From Lumbricus rubellus (lineage: Eukaryota; Annelida; Clitellata; Crassiclitellata; Lumbricidae), in assembly GCA_945859605.1 (NCBI GenBank), contig OX243817.1, positions 25,193,569 to 25,257,568 on the forward strand: DNA of 64,000 bases, in the 5' to 3' direction. Of the stretch, positions 34,476-46,960 are shown piece by piece (positions within the stretch are counted from its first letter, which is position 1; each line of letters starts with the position of its first letter). Position numbers and translations under genes: made by a program. The notes below the pieces were generated by a model, which had not been told where the DNA came from, did no database searches, and was given only the letters and a program-made list of their open reading frames with translations.

Positions 34476-34993
34476 TGTAAGCGTATTTTATGTAGGCCTA
34501 GTACAGCGGCCGGTCGGTCGCGTGTACGCCAGCGACGAAACGGGCCAAAGTGCACACACTGCACAGGTGTGTTTAGGGCGCGAGTTTTCAGACGACTGTC
34601 TGGCCGAGTGTCTGAACCACTGTCTGGAAGACGGCGGATAGAGAGAAGGGATGAGCGTCTGAGGAATGAGTCACGAGTTAGGCTGTGATAACTGTAGTAG
34701 TTGCTGTTTAGTTGTAGTAGAGAAGAGTGGTTGTTGCTATGATAATGCAAGGATAGACATTATCGTGTTGTTTGCTGCTGTTACGTTTTATGTTGAAGTT
34801 GATGATAATATACTTTGGAAAACCTATCATCGTTGTCGTTGAAGTAGAATAAGGAATTACTGTAGAACTTTACCTAGACAGTAGATTCGAATCAGTTAAA
34901 TCAGTAGGGGTAAGTTTAGGCCACTGAGGAAATATAGAAGCTACCGAAGAGACTGGTGAGGTCAACGCTCGGATATAGAAGGAGTGGGTGACA
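34476..34993 (+). repeat. 3' LTR
   Basis: 518 bp, same sequence as 29793-30310 by eye. It is followed at once by the AACAT target duplication. Confidence 0.95.
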
Positions 34994-35217
34994 AACATGA
35001 AGAACAAGAAGAAGAAGAAGAAGAAGAAGAAGAAGAAGAAGAAGAAGAAGAACATGAAGAACGAGAAGAACAAGAAGAACAAGAAGAAGAACAAGAAGAA
35101 GAAGAACATGAAGAACAAGAAAAACAAGAAGAACAAGAAGAAGAAGAACAAGAACAAGAAGAACAAGAAGAACAAGAAGAACAAGAAGAACAAGAAGAAC
35201 AGGAACAACAAGATTGT
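34994..35217. repeat. (GAA/CAAGAA)n array, right side of insertion target
   Basis: Continuation of the 29680-29792 array after the retrotransposon. Glutamate-, lysine- and serine-rich frames in this block are repeat translations. Confidence 0.95.
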
Positions 35218-36382
35218 ACATTTTGTACCGTCTCGATCGGAACCAATCCGTGACGAGAAGCGTTCGTTTGAGAAACGCTTGGAACTATTCAGCATGGAAC
35301 CAGCGTATATACCATGCAGCGCTAAGTATACAGAAGAGAAAAATGTGTACACGCCTGTACACACAGTTTCAAATGCACCGCATGTTATTATCAAAGCAGC
35401 GGATATGGGAATTATTCGCAAATAAATCATTTGATAATAATTTCATTTGACAGTCGACGAATGAATGATCGTTAACGTTAAGCAGACGATGTATTCAAGT
35501 TACCGCTTCCTATTGTTCACTTTTATATGCATCGAATTTTCTTTATTACTCAACGTAATTAATTGACTTATATGGGACGAAGAGATGAGAGAGAGCCGCC
35601 GACGCTGCCACTGCTGCTGCTGTAGCATAGCATAGCAGCCGTGGTGCGGCTAATTCCTATTATCGTCATTAATGCAATGGAATTAGGAGGCAACGCTTTT
35701 ATAGCGCAATTCACAAACGCGCAAAATAGCATGCATTACGACTAATGTGTCGAAAATATGAACTGCGGCTATGGATCATAAACTTTTGCATATAAGCGCG
35801 AGGCAGACAAATTACAAATATCATTTATTGAATATAGATTATACATTATATTTGTAAGGGAATGGCACGAGTCTTGTACATGCATGTATACATATAAATA
35901 CGTATACTATATATGCAGCACCTTCTTGTGTAAATTGTTAACCGTGTTCACTATATATATATAGTAATATTGACGCGAGGATTAATTTATGTGTGCGTAT
36001 TTATTTTCCTTTTATGTGGCCATACATGTAATAATATGATGTTAAAAATATATTAATTTGCAATGAATTCTCAAATTGCAGATTATGTGAACAAACGCGC
36101 AAACACAAACACAAACACAAACACGGTCGTATTCATTTATGATTTTATTTTATACAGGCGCCATATAAGCTGTTTAACTCATAACATATAATAATCATGC
36201 GTGTGGTACATGAACTTAATATAAAATAAATATATAATGGCGTGTGTATATATATATATTATATGAACCTTGAATGTGCTTGTATCTGCATGAGAGTGTG
36301 TGCGTGTCTGCGGCATGTGTTTAGTTGTCACAATCAATCTATTATCACTGACGTCACAGCGGAAGCAAGCGATGTTCACTAT

Positions 36383-36422
<40 letters not shown>

Positions 36423-36640
36423 GCAGCAGCAGCATTGACTGAAATTGGACAGGAACTGCGTATTAGCTGACATTGTCCGCATTGCTATATAAAGATGGAT
36501 GATCATGGCGTGTACACGCACACAACAAATGGGTTGAATTCCCCATGCAGGGTTAATTGTGAAGAGGGTTCTGCAGCCCCCAAATTCAGTTTTTATTCAA
36601 TTTGTTTCAATTCAGAAAAATAATCCTTGCACTCACTCAC
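35218..36640. other. AT-rich non-coding DNA with (CAG)n
   Basis: (CAG)n with one GAAG break at 36384-36434. 35590-35700 is unique with (CTG)n. No exon recognised. Confidence 0.55.
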
Positions 36641-37690
36641 ACTCACTCACTCATTTCTGCACTCACTTAATCACTCACTCGCTCATTCACTCGCTCATTC
36701 ACTCACTCATTCGCTCATTCACTCACTCACTCATTCACTCGTTCATGCACTCCCTCTCTCCCTCTCTGTGTCTGTTTGTATATCTCAGAGTCATATAAAT
36801 GCAAGTGTCTCTGCAGTCTATATCTGTATTCCTGTCTTCATCTGCCTGTGTTTATGCTAATGCATGTCTGTCTATATATATGTGCCCGTTTATATATATA
36901 TAAACATAATTTATATATAAATATATTTTATATATACATGTATATGTACAGTTCTTCTGTTTATATCTTTGTGGAGGCTTGGATCCGACATCGTGTAAGT
37001 AATAATTAAAGACTTCAAATGGCAATGGAGAGGGGTCGCCGTCTGCCAATTAGACGACACACGTATACATACGCAGCTCTCTTTCCTTCATGCACTCTGT
37101 CTGTCTGTCTGTCCATCTGTCTATCTGTCTGTCTCTTACTGCCTCTGTGTACGTATCCCCCTCTGTCTCCAGCCGATGACGTAAGAAGTTCAGCAGAGGG
37201 GTGGGGTGCTATAGCATCTTCTTCGTCGTCCTCTGCGGCCTTCTCTTGTCATCCTGATGCTTATCCTCCTCCTCTCGTCTCCTGCAGTCGCTTCAGCAAC
37301 CGCTGCAGCCATGGCACGTTTCCATCGGAGCATCTCAAGGGATTATGTCCGCCCGAGTATACACTGTGCATGCCGTATCCATCCATTCCGCGTATACCCA
37401 TCCCCGTCTAGAGCCTGGCACTTCTCGCGATTTTCATCTCCTCTCTTCTTCTCTTCGAGTATTATCTTCTCTGTTGCTGTATCCGTCCTTCGCCTCTCTT
37501 CCGTTTGTTCTTTAGCTCGTCATTTCCGGCATCTGTTACAATATGCCGATGCATTGTCTGTGGTTTGTATGTATACAATATACAATTATCCCTGCTATCT
37601 TTTCTTTGCCGTCGCTATTCACTACTTGTTTTGCCTGATCTGATATATTTTCTATTATGTCCATATATATTCATCTCTATTCTCCTCGAA
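36641..37690. other. (CACT/CATT)n, AT-rich and pyrimidine-rich DNA
   Basis: (CACT/CATT)n at 36641-36755, (AT)n at about 36873-36945 and a short (CTGT)n at 37098-37130. 37150-37560 is unique, pyrimidine-rich sequence. No gene supported. Confidence 0.5.
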
Positions 37691-38247
37691 TCGATAGTTC
37701 TCTATTCTATTCTGTTCTATTCTATTCTATTCTATTCTATTCTATTCAATTCTACTATGTTATGTTCTGTTCCAATCTATTCTGATCTATTCTATCTATA
37801 GATACTATTTTCTGTTCAAATCTATTCTAATATATTCTGTTCTATTATATTTTATTCAATTCTGACCTATTCTATTCTACTGTGTTCTGTTCTATTAAAC
37901 TCTATTCTGTTCCATTCTATCCTATTTTATTCCAATATAATCTGTTCTATTCCAACATATCTGTTCTATTTTAACCTAATATTTTCTGCTTTATTTTAAT
38001 CTGTTCAGTTCTATTAAGCTTATGTTTTATTCCATTCCAATCTATTATGTTCTATTATTTTGTGTTCTGCTCTATTCTTTTCCAATCTGTTGCGTTATAT
38101 TGTGTGGTGTTCTATTCTGTTCTAATCTGTTGTGTTATATTGTGTGGTGTTCTATTCTGTTCTAATCTGTTGTGTTATATTGTGTTGTGTTCTATTCTAT
38201 TCTAATCTGTTGTGTTATATTGTGTGGTGTTCTATTCTATTCTAATC
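37691..38247. repeat. (TCTAT)n array and 40 bp minisatellite
   Basis: Pentanucleotide TCTAT/TCTGT units decay from 37691 to 38068. At 38069-38247 about four and a half units of a 40 bp repeat follow (core TCTAATCTGTTGTGTTATAT). Confidence 0.9.
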
Positions 38248-38559
38248 ACTTCCACTTTGTTGTATATATAGACACGCTCTGCTTGCAGTGTTCGCCACCA
38301 TTTTGACAATGCCTCTGACTCAGCGCATCGCTACTGAATAAGCTGAGGTCCTGCGCTCGGCTTTCAAGTGGCGCTTTAGAAGTTTTGGAGATTACGATTA
38401 TACAATCCGCGTAATTTGTTCCATTTCATTTTCACGTCACTTCTCGTATATATTCTGAAGTTCCGATCAAGTCCGTTCTGCTCTGTTCTGTCTCATTCTG
38501 CCCTTCTCTGCTCTTCTCTGTTCTACTGTGTTCTCCTCTGTTTCACTGTGCATCTACAT
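38248..38559. other. Unique DNA, pyrimidine-rich
   Basis: No gene. A degraded LINE-like 'ggctttcaagtggcgcttta' lies at about 38361-38380. Confidence 0.4.
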
Positions 38560-38930
38560 CAGGGGTGTCAAAGAGCTGGCCCGCGGGCCATTTCTGGCCC
38601 GCCAACGATTATTTTCTGGCCCGCGGAGTCTTCCCTAAAGATCAAAAAATTATTTAAAATGTTGTCAAAATTTAATAAAAAGCGAAAAGTGGACATTGAA
38701 TCAAGATCTTTTCGCAATATTTGGACTTTTCCGGGAATTGGCTGTCCAAGCCTGGAGCTCCCTCTCAGATCACTACCCAATTTCGCTCAGGAGCTTCGAC
38801 ACCCTGGCCCGCCACTTGCTAAAAAATGTTCACACTGGCCCGCCACTTGTTGGAAGATGTTCAAACTGGCCCGCCACTTGTTGGAAGATGTTCAAACTGG
38901 CCCGCCACTAAAAAAGGTTTGACACCCCTG
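38560..38930. mobile_element. hAT-type MITE with perfect 8 bp duplication
   Basis: The ends are CAGGGGTGTCAAAG and (minus strand) CAGGGGTGTCAAAC, flanked by ATCTACAT on both sides (38552-38559, 38931-38938). The interior is marked by many 'ctggcccgcc' words, three of them in a tandem 'ctggcccgccacttgttgga' array on the right. No transposase is encoded. Confidence 0.92.
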
Positions 38931-39430
38931 ATCTACATGTATACATGCCGCGTATAATCATTCAGAACATTTCGTGGAGAATCTTATAATTTTCTTCCCC
39001 AACCATGCACCCCCGAAAATCTCTCTCTTCTAATTTCCATGCGCCAGTCGATCCATCATGACTCCATTCGTCTCTTCGCCCTCTCTTAATTCCTTACTCA
39101 CTACTCCATCCATCCATCCATCTACCCATCTCCTCCTCTTCCTCCTCCACCGTCTTCTCTTCCAACCTCTGTCGCGTTCAAACGCTGCAACCGGAAAACA
39201 CCGTCTCACCATCCGATCAACCAACGGCCATCTATCGGTCGGTGAGGTAAACACACGACTGCTTCTTCTTTCTCTTCCGCACGATTTCACTCTCACTCCG
39301 ATTCGTCTCTCTCCTCCTTCTCAAGACCATCCTCCGTCGTCATTCATCCCCCCATCCATCTCATGGAATATATACCCTCCCTCCTCTGTTCCTTTCCAGG
39401 TACATGTGTCGTGGGTCCGTCCTTCCTATC
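38931..39430. other. Pyrimidine-rich non-coding DNA
   Basis: (CATC)n near 39105-39122. No exon recognised. Confidence 0.5.
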
Positions 39431-39575
39431 TTTGTATTGGTCTTTATCTCTCAGTCTCTCTCTCTCTCTGTCTTTTTGTCTGTCTGTATCTCTGTATGTC
39501 TCTGTCTATATCTCTATCTGTCAATCTGTCTGTTGTCTGTCTGTCTTCTTGTCATTGTCTGTCTGTGTTTCTATC

Positions 39576-39650
<75 letters not shown>

Positions 39651-39830
39651 TGCGCTGCTTTAACGTTGCCTTCCCGCACCAGGTATATCCCTCCCTCCAT
39701 CTCTCCCTCCTCCCTCCCTCTCCTTCTGCCTCCTCCTCACTCCTTCCATCTCCTCCATCTCTTCCTGCCTGGCGCTCCCTCCCCATCCCCCTCCATCCCC
39801 CTCCTCTGCACCCGTCTCTGTTCGGTCCAT
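39431..39830. repeat. (CTGT)n and CCT-rich tract
   Basis: (CTGT)n is purest at 39578-39645; CCT/CTC-rich sequence lies at 39683-39815. Confidence 0.95.
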
Positions 39831-40256
39831 CAGCCGCTCGTTACGCTATCAAAGTCGGTCGCATTACGCGATAAACCGTCAGATTTCGCGTTAGACTGGG
39901 CACCCGCCGAGCGATAGTCTGCCTCCCGACCTCCGCTTTCCCGTAACTCCATTAGGGGTGTGCACTCCCACGCCCCCTGCTGCTACCCGTCGCTCTCTAT
40001 TTAACCACGACTGATTTAATTTCGAGGTACCTGTTTTCACGGAAAGATGTGATACGGTGCTCACCATCCTCTTGCATGTCATTGACACGCACTGCTTCAA
40101 GACAAGACATCAAAGGAAGGGCCATTATAATTATAGACCACCACTTACGTATACTTGAGCTCCGTTATGGCCTTCTGTATAATGATGAGATGGACACGAG
40201 GCTTGGAATAGTTGAGGAATCTTAGCCAACAGCGAATTGTTTGTTTGTATGTGCAT
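39831..40256. other. CpG-containing unique DNA
   Basis: 39835-40030 is unique and CG-rich, possibly regulatory. No exon is supported. Confidence 0.35.
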
Positions 40257-40458
40257 TTGTTAAAGCGCTCCTTCAATATACAGTATAGCTACTCAGAAGC
40301 GCTCCCGACTGCAGCACGGACACCGAATTGGAGTTTCACGCCAAAGCGCTGAGCAATTACGAGTCAAGGACCTGCCCTATAGGTCCATACATGGCCGCTT
40401 GAGGTGGATTCGAACCTACAACACTCAGGCTACACCGAACATGCACCACCGCATACGA
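40257..40458 (-). mobile_element. tRNA-derived SINE with L2-like tail, copy 2
   Basis: On the minus strand: an A-box-like region (40455-40428), a B box GGTTCGAATCC (40416-40406), 'attgctcagcgctttggcg' / 'tgaaactcc', then 'gggagcgcttctgagtag' and 'gaaggagcgctttaa'. Same domain order as 23249-23455. Confidence 0.75.
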
Positions 40459-40969
40459 ACACTCGAACAATGACGGAGTTCCACCCTTGCTGCAGGTGAC
40501 CTGGCGTTTCCTTAACAAGCATGCTTGAACACGTGTCCATTACCCGTCAGATATACATGTATAGGGCTTCCTTCTTCAAGGCGTAATCCCGCTGAGGCCA
40601 TCGGGACACAGAGGGAAGAAGAATATTGGGGAAGAAGGGAGCGGACGAAAAGCACACGTTCCGAAGGGGATGGAGGGGTGGGTACGGTGACGGGGGTAAA
40701 ATACACCGGGCGTGCCCTGTAATCAGGGTCGATAGCGCTGCAGTCAACAGTGCCGCCTGTGATGGCCATCGGTAGTAGTCGTGTAGTCGTCACGGGTGTC
40801 GGATATTCGCGGCGGGTAGTCGATTATTTGGTTGAGCGGGTTCTGTGTTGGGGTTAGATAGAGCGTGACAATTGCCCCTATGTGGCTGATGGGGTGATGG
40901 GGTTAGGGTCGGACGGTCAAAGGACGATGAGGCGATGATATCAACGATGGATGAATGGACGGATTATAT
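40459..40969. other. Unique non-coding DNA
   Basis: No gene recognised. Confidence 0.5.
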
Positions 40970-41310
40970 GGAGTGCAGCTGGAGATGGTAAAGAGGGAAG
41001 AGGAGGAGAGGAGGAGGAGGAGGAGGAGCAGAAGAAGAAGAAGTTGAAGAAGTTGAAGAAGAAGGAGGAGGAGGAGGAAGAGGAAGATAAGGATGAGGGA
41101 GAGGACATAGAGGAAGAGCAGAAGGAGAAGAAGGGAAAAGGAGAGAGGAACTAAGAGGAGCACGAGGAGCAGGAGGAGCAGGAGGATAAGAAATAGTAGC
41201 AGGAGGAGAAGGAAAAGAAGGAGGAGTGAGAGGAGGAGGAGTAGAAGGAGGAAGAAGAGGAAGGGAAGAAGGATCAGCAGGAGCATTACGAGGAGAAGAA
41301 GAACAAGGCG
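40970..41310. repeat. Polypurine (GGA/GAA)n tract
   Basis: Nearly pure purine on the plus strand. The leucine-rich and glutamate-rich frames are its translations. Confidence 0.95.
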
Positions 41311-42379
41311 GAGGAGGACTGATTGTTTGACTGATTTATTTGTTTGTATGTTTTTGTGTATAATGTAGCCTAATATCTAATTCGGTGAATATATTTCCAG
41401 ATTACATCAAACATACGCCTATAGGTATATCATCTCTGCAGACTTTATAATTTATAAAGACAAGAGATGATAAACCAGCATGAATACATGAGATCTACGA
41501 ATTGAAAAACACGGCATTTATTTCTTTGAAATTAAAATAAAACCTTAAAGGCGTAAGCTTATATATTCGCGTTATGATTGATAATCATTGTTGTCTATAT
41601 TGACGTCTGCTGATTCGCGCCAGAAATCCGACGACTTAATTAAACATTCATAAATAAAACTCTCAAGAAAGTCGTCTGCCTTCGTGCCTCCGTAATTACC
41701 GGTCACGGCAGCTGAGAGACGCCAAGACTACAGAATCGTGACGAATGCTCACTGGCAGCCATCTTGGCATGCACGCTGGTCGATCTCCGCCGCCGCAGAG
41801 TATTTATAATGGCCTGGAATACCACTCCGCCCTGTGACTCGGCAATGGAGTAGTGAGCGTGGCGTGCGGCGAGTCGGTTAATGACGTCGCCTCGTGGTGT
41901 GTTCTCTCTCTCTCTATGTACGTCGGCCATGGAAGCTGCTGCAGTGATAGATGGCTTAATAAACGTGGCAACGGCCGGACCCTCTTCACGCTCGCGGGGC
42001 GAAGGCTCCCGTGGCCACGGACGATGGGAACACCTCGATCCATGAAGAGATTGATTGCATAAATAATGCAAGGCGTTACACGCGTTGTTGTTGTCGTTGC
42101 CCAACCATGCAGGTCTTAAACTTGTGGCGATAAATTTCGCGACGTACTACAGTGCATATACACGCTGCCGTGCGTGAGTGCAGCATTTACACTGCGTGAC
42201 TACGACTGCCATAAGATTTATACGTGAATCATTCATGAGGTAACAGAGGTATATCACACGCCTCCTGTAGGCCTATATATACGCTTGTGATGCCATCAAC
42301 TCGGTCAGTTTTATAGTAGAGAAAAAACGAAAAGCTCTCAATATTCTTATAGTGTGTTGTGTTTAACTGGATGGTAGCC

Positions 42380-42386
<7 letters not shown>
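41311..42386. other. Non-coding DNA with a CpG-rich unique island
   Basis: 41600-42060 is unique and CG-rich. It has GCAGCCATCTTGGC (YY1-like) at about 41755-41768 and TATTTATAA at 41801. It could be a regulatory element or an unrecognised promoter. The overlapping frames on both strands match nothing I know. Confidence 0.35.
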
Positions 42387-42428
<42 letters not shown>

Positions 42429-42702
42429 CTAAGTGTGTTTTGTTTATTATAACTGCATTTATGGTAGTCACCTATACTATATAATATATATATAATATAT
42501 ATAAATATATACATGTATATATATATATTATCAAAGAGGGCGTGCACAGGATGTTAAGTTAGACGAGAAACAAACAGATCGCCAATTATAATTAGCATAA
42601 GTATTGCGCAGGGACCCGAACTGCATGGTACCAATTCTTTCCATTGTTTTCTTTGCAGGTCTCTCTTTCACTCTCTTTCTCTAGTTCGCTTATACGCGCA
42701 TC

Positions 42703-42753
<51 letters not shown>

Positions 42754-42800
42754 CCACACACGCACACAAACACACACGCACACAAACACGCAGACGTACA
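42387..42800. repeat. (AT)n and (CA)n microsatellites
   Basis: (AT)n at 42385-42425 and 42478-42530; (CA)n with CACG variants at 42703-42795. Confidence 0.9.
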
Positions 42801-43169
42801 TGCACGCACACGCGCATGCATAATCTAGATACGTTCACGTTCCCACAATCGTAAAATTCAACCTTATTTTCGAACTCCTCATGCACAAGAAATTGCGCTT
42901 GATATAACTAACATATGTTTCAAATATTATTCTTCTATTCATTAATAGGCCTATTGCAGTATGCTTTTTATTTTACTAATTCTATATGTGCTATTTTACA
43001 TTAAATATCGATGTTCAATATTATTGAGCGTTTACAAATGAACTAATAAAAGCTATATACAATAAAAATTATTACTTACATGCACTCGCATAACTTGCGG
43101 GTTGTAAACTTCCGACTTCCATGCAGCTGTATTTATTATATTTACATGCATGGTTAAAGTATATATACG
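42801..43169. other. AT-rich non-coding DNA
   Basis: No gene seen. Confidence 0.5.
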
Positions 43170-43272
43170 CTATACTCCGCCATTGTTCTCTGCCAGTGCC
43201 AGTCCCAAGCCTGGATAAAGAAGGAGGGCGACACTAATCATCTTTGATATATGGCAGTGTCGTTAAACATGT
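43170..43272 (+). mobile_element. 3' tail of the composite retroposon-like family
   Basis: 'actccgccattgttctctgc', 'cagtgccagtcccaagcctg' and the terminal 'gcagtgtcgttaaacatgta'. It shares the short extension 'aacatgtaacaa' with the minus-strand copy at 14088. Confidence 0.8.
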
Positions 43273-44472
43273 AACAAGAGATAGAGGAGCTATAATACGT
43301 GACAATTGAATTACATGCATTTTTCTGCAGACGGTGCACGTGTGCATTCGGTGCATTTAAAAAAATTTATTTATGAGCGACTGCATGACACGACGACTCC
43401 CTCTTGCGACGATTCAATAAATCTCTGCCAACATCAACATGACTGCTGCGATTCTATCGTCAACTGCCAGAGCATCGAATTTAAAAGTCAAATGGTCGGC
43501 CAGAGTTACGAGCAAGGCGCCTGGGTGTCTGGACCGGCGATCGGAGGAGCGGGGGTCCGATTGCAACCGAGATGAAATTTCAATTACTTAATTAAATGGG
43601 CGATAATTGCGGACGCAGCGTCTTTGTCGTGCCATTGTAATCGACGTTTCCGGCATACATGTATACACATGCTCTGTGTATTGTATACACGGGCGACCCA
43701 TGGCGCTGTCAACAAAAGCCACAACAGAATTTTAAAAATGGCGATGACATTTTTCAGCATGCAGGATCTAAATCATATCCATCTTAGAATGCATGCATGC
43801 ACGGGGCGAGAAAGATGACGCCGATTGTCGCCAGAGTGTAACTGCGTACAAGCAACAAATCAGCGCCCTCGCCCGCTCGCCCGCTAGGTGCCGCTTATGA
43901 GGCCGAAGATATATATATATATATATATAGACTGTCGACGTGTTTCTATAGCGCTATACAGCTTTACGACGCTGATAAAACAACAAAACGTCAATATAAC
44001 CGGTCGTATAATAATGTACAGTATTATATTATACACACGGCTGATGCAGGAAATGCCTTTGTGCGGTTTTTACGTGAGCAACGCACTGGTTTTTTGTATA
44101 AACAAAGCGGGTTAGGGCCTTGATTGGTGCCATGGTGGGTGTGTCTATATTGTTCCCTTGGGTTGATTTGCGGTTTATTTGTTTGTACGGCTGGTGACTC
44201 TGGGGTCATTGTGGGTGGGAGTGGGGGGGAGGGATGGAAATACGACGACAATTGTTGCAGCGACAGGTATACACGAACGGAAATTGATGGACAATGCCAG
44301 ATCGTCGCTTCTCGACCACGAAACAATAAATCACTCCTTTCAGATCAGATTATTTATGTGTGTACAAACCGTTTTTATCTTTCGGAGGATTTGATGGAAC
44401 TACGCGTGAGAGGAGAGGCAAAAGATGATCGTCAGCGTATACAGAAAAAGACGCAGTGCATGCTAGAACAAG
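43273..44472. other. Unique non-coding DNA
   Basis: 43370-43640 is unique with CpG. (AT)n at 43908-43929. No exon that I can assign to a family. Confidence 0.45.
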
Positions 44473-45110
44473 GTATAAATAAACAAACAAACAAATAAAC
44501 AAACAAATAAGCAAACAAACAAACAAAAAACAGCAAGCAAACAAATGCAGGCAGACGAAATCGTATATACCCACAATACGTTGACCTATAAGTCTTTACC
44601 TTATAGGCATATGGAAGGGGTTTATGGTATAAATGGTTTAAGCACTTTGGCACAAAGAGCGCACGATTGCGGGGTTGCTGTCTGTCTCTGTCTCTGCCTC
44701 TGTCTCTGTTTTTGTCTCTATTTCTCTTCCCCCTATGCCCGGCTTTGCACTGATTGCCTGCTCCACAATAATCAGGTCTCAGCACATGCGCACGCACACG
44801 CACACGCACACGCACACATCCTGCAGAATGTTCGACATGCATGACGTCATGATAAGTTTTCACTGCAGCCCATTATAACCAGCAGTAAGTCATTCTCTAG
44901 AATCTCTACTTGCAACGCCTCTTGCAACTTTAGCCTAAATAGTGCCGTTGCGATCGCCTCCTCTCTCCCTCTCCTTCTCCTTCTCCCTCTCTCCGTCTCT
45001 CCCTTTCTCTCTCTCCCCCTCTCTCTCCTCCTCTCCCTCTCTCTCCCTCTCCCACTCCCTTTCTCCCCCTCTCTCTCCCTCTCTCCTTCTCTTCTTCTCT
45101 CCCTCCTGCA
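44473..45110. repeat. (CAAA)n, (CTGT)n, (CACACG)n and (CT)n tracts
   Basis: (CAAA)n at 44473-44545, (CTGT) units at 44678-44720, CACACG units at 44785-44817, and pyrimidine tract at 44955-45108. Unique sequence between these has no gene. Confidence 0.8.
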
Positions 45111-45550
45111 TGTGAGGCCTCCGCAGCCGCATGCATTCACCATGCACCGCCGACGCCACAGACGCTATATACCGCCGTCAACGCGTGTGTAATATGTATA
45201 CTGATTTATATCCACGTAGACGTAACCTTACTTGTATATTTATATGTATACATATATTAATTATGTATATATATATATATATATACATACACATATATAG
45301 TATATAGTGAATATATGTATATATATATATGTATGGAATTATGTGTATATATATATTATATTATATATGTCTGTTCTCGTCAAGACGAAATAAATGTCAA
45401 CAGTGGCGCCATCTTCAACCAATCTAAACGGCCTTTAATAAAATTTGTCATATGTTATATTATTAGTAGTATATATATATCTATAAATATATATATACAT
45501 CCAGACGCATTTATCACAGACACGTACAATCGCACAATCACGCCCTCACA

Positions 45551-45607
<57 letters not shown>

Positions 45608-46180
45608 ATGAACACGTGCACATGTGTACGAGTCAATGATTCGTGCTTGAATAAAATTTTATCCTACATTCGGACATATGACATGATTATTACAATTTGT
45701 TTGTTCATTCCCTTTTCTTTTAACCTCCTCCCTCCGTCTCTCCGTCCCTCCCTCCCTGCCTCCCTCCCTCCCTCCCTCCTAGTCAGACTCGATAGAAGAC
45801 GATCGCTGATTCGATGTCGCCAGTTGCAAGCGCTCTTCAACTCTTTTGTATCTGACATCTTATAAGCTCATCTGGTAATTAATAGGCGTCACATGCATGC
45901 ATGTATACATTGTATAGATATACAAAGTATAAACGTGTTTTTGTTAAATTAAAAGTTGCTTTAAGGCGATCCCTGCAGCATCGAAGATTCAACTGATTCA
46001 AATCTTTAGGACGTTGTCATCAGAAGTCCTTGCAATCGGCTCAAAACTTCAACAATATGATTAACTCCGGCGCTACATAAATATCAGACTAAACAGTCTT
46101 ATTGCGTGCGTTGTGTATAATTGCAGTGCGTCATGTTCGTATACCCTGTCCCGCCCTTCCAACATTCCAACCAGTGTCGC
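45111..46180. other. AT-rich DNA with (AT)n arrays
   Basis: (AT)n at 45267-45285 and 45556-45602; CCT-rich at 45727-45780; a LINE-like tail 'ccggcgctacataaat' at 46067-46082. No gene. Confidence 0.5.
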
Positions 46181-46960
46181 TCATCCCCCACCCATCTCTC
46201 CCATCCCTTTTTCTCCCTCCTGACCTCCTCCTCCTCCTTCTCCCTTGCTCGCTCCTTCTCCTACCCTACCTTCTGATCTCCTCCTTCGCTCTCTCCTTCT
46301 CCTACCCTCCGTGTCTGATCCGTGTCTGTGGTGTCCTCTGTCGACATGCAATTGAAGTCGCAGTTGCAGGTGAGTGTGGGATAATTAATGACCGCGAATT
46401 AAGTTCCGCTTATACATGTGAGACTCGCTTTTGGTCTTTTATTTAATTACGCTTCAACCGTCTGAACGAACACCGTCGTCCATGCAGCGTTGTGTCTATT
46501 ATAGTCTTTATATGCATATACCCGATTCAGCATGAGTAGCCTCAGTGGTAAAGCTGAAGAGGATGAGGAGAATGAGGAGGAGGAGGAGGAGAAGGAGGAG
46601 GATGGAGAGGAGGAGGAAGAGAGGAGGAGAAGGAGGAGTAGGAGGAGGAAGAGGAGGAGGAGGAGGAGAAAAAGAAAAAGAAAGAGGATGAAGAAGAGGA
46701 GGAGAAGGAAAAGGAGAAGGAGAAAGAGGAGGAGGAGGAGAAGAAGAAGGAGAGGAAAGGAGGAGTTGGATGAGGAGGATGTGTACGGAGGAAAAAGAGG
46801 AGTAGGAAGCGGAAGAAGAGGTAGAGAATGAGAATCAGGCGGAGGAGAAGTATGAGGCGGCGGCGCCGACGGAGGAAGAGGAGAAGGAGGACGAGGAGGA
46901 GGAGGAGAAGCGAGTGGGAAGAGGAGAAGTGGAAGGAGGGGTGTCGGAGGAGATTCGTGC
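46181..46960. repeat. Pyrimidine tract then long polypurine tract
   Basis: CTC/TCC-rich at 46185-46310; GGA/GAA-rich polypurine at 46555-46950. The overlapping frames are low-complexity. Confidence 0.9.

Larger units (their letters stand above)
29793..34993 (+). mobile_element. Gmr1-like Ty3/gypsy LTR retrotransposon, internally deleted
   Basis: The 5201 bp element is bounded by 518 bp LTRs (TGT...ACA) that I read as identical, with AACAT duplicated at 29788-29792 and 34994-34998. In order it carries a primer site, a gag-PR-IN(C-terminal) ORF, an RT remnant, RNase H and a polypurine tract. Having integrase upstream of RT/RNase H is the copia-like arrangement known in the Gmr1-like group. The integrase zinc-finger/DDE core and all of RT except the YVDD neighbourhood are absent, so it cannot encode its own replication set. 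Identical LTRs imply a recent insertion, presumably mobilised by a complete relative. Confidence 0.9.
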
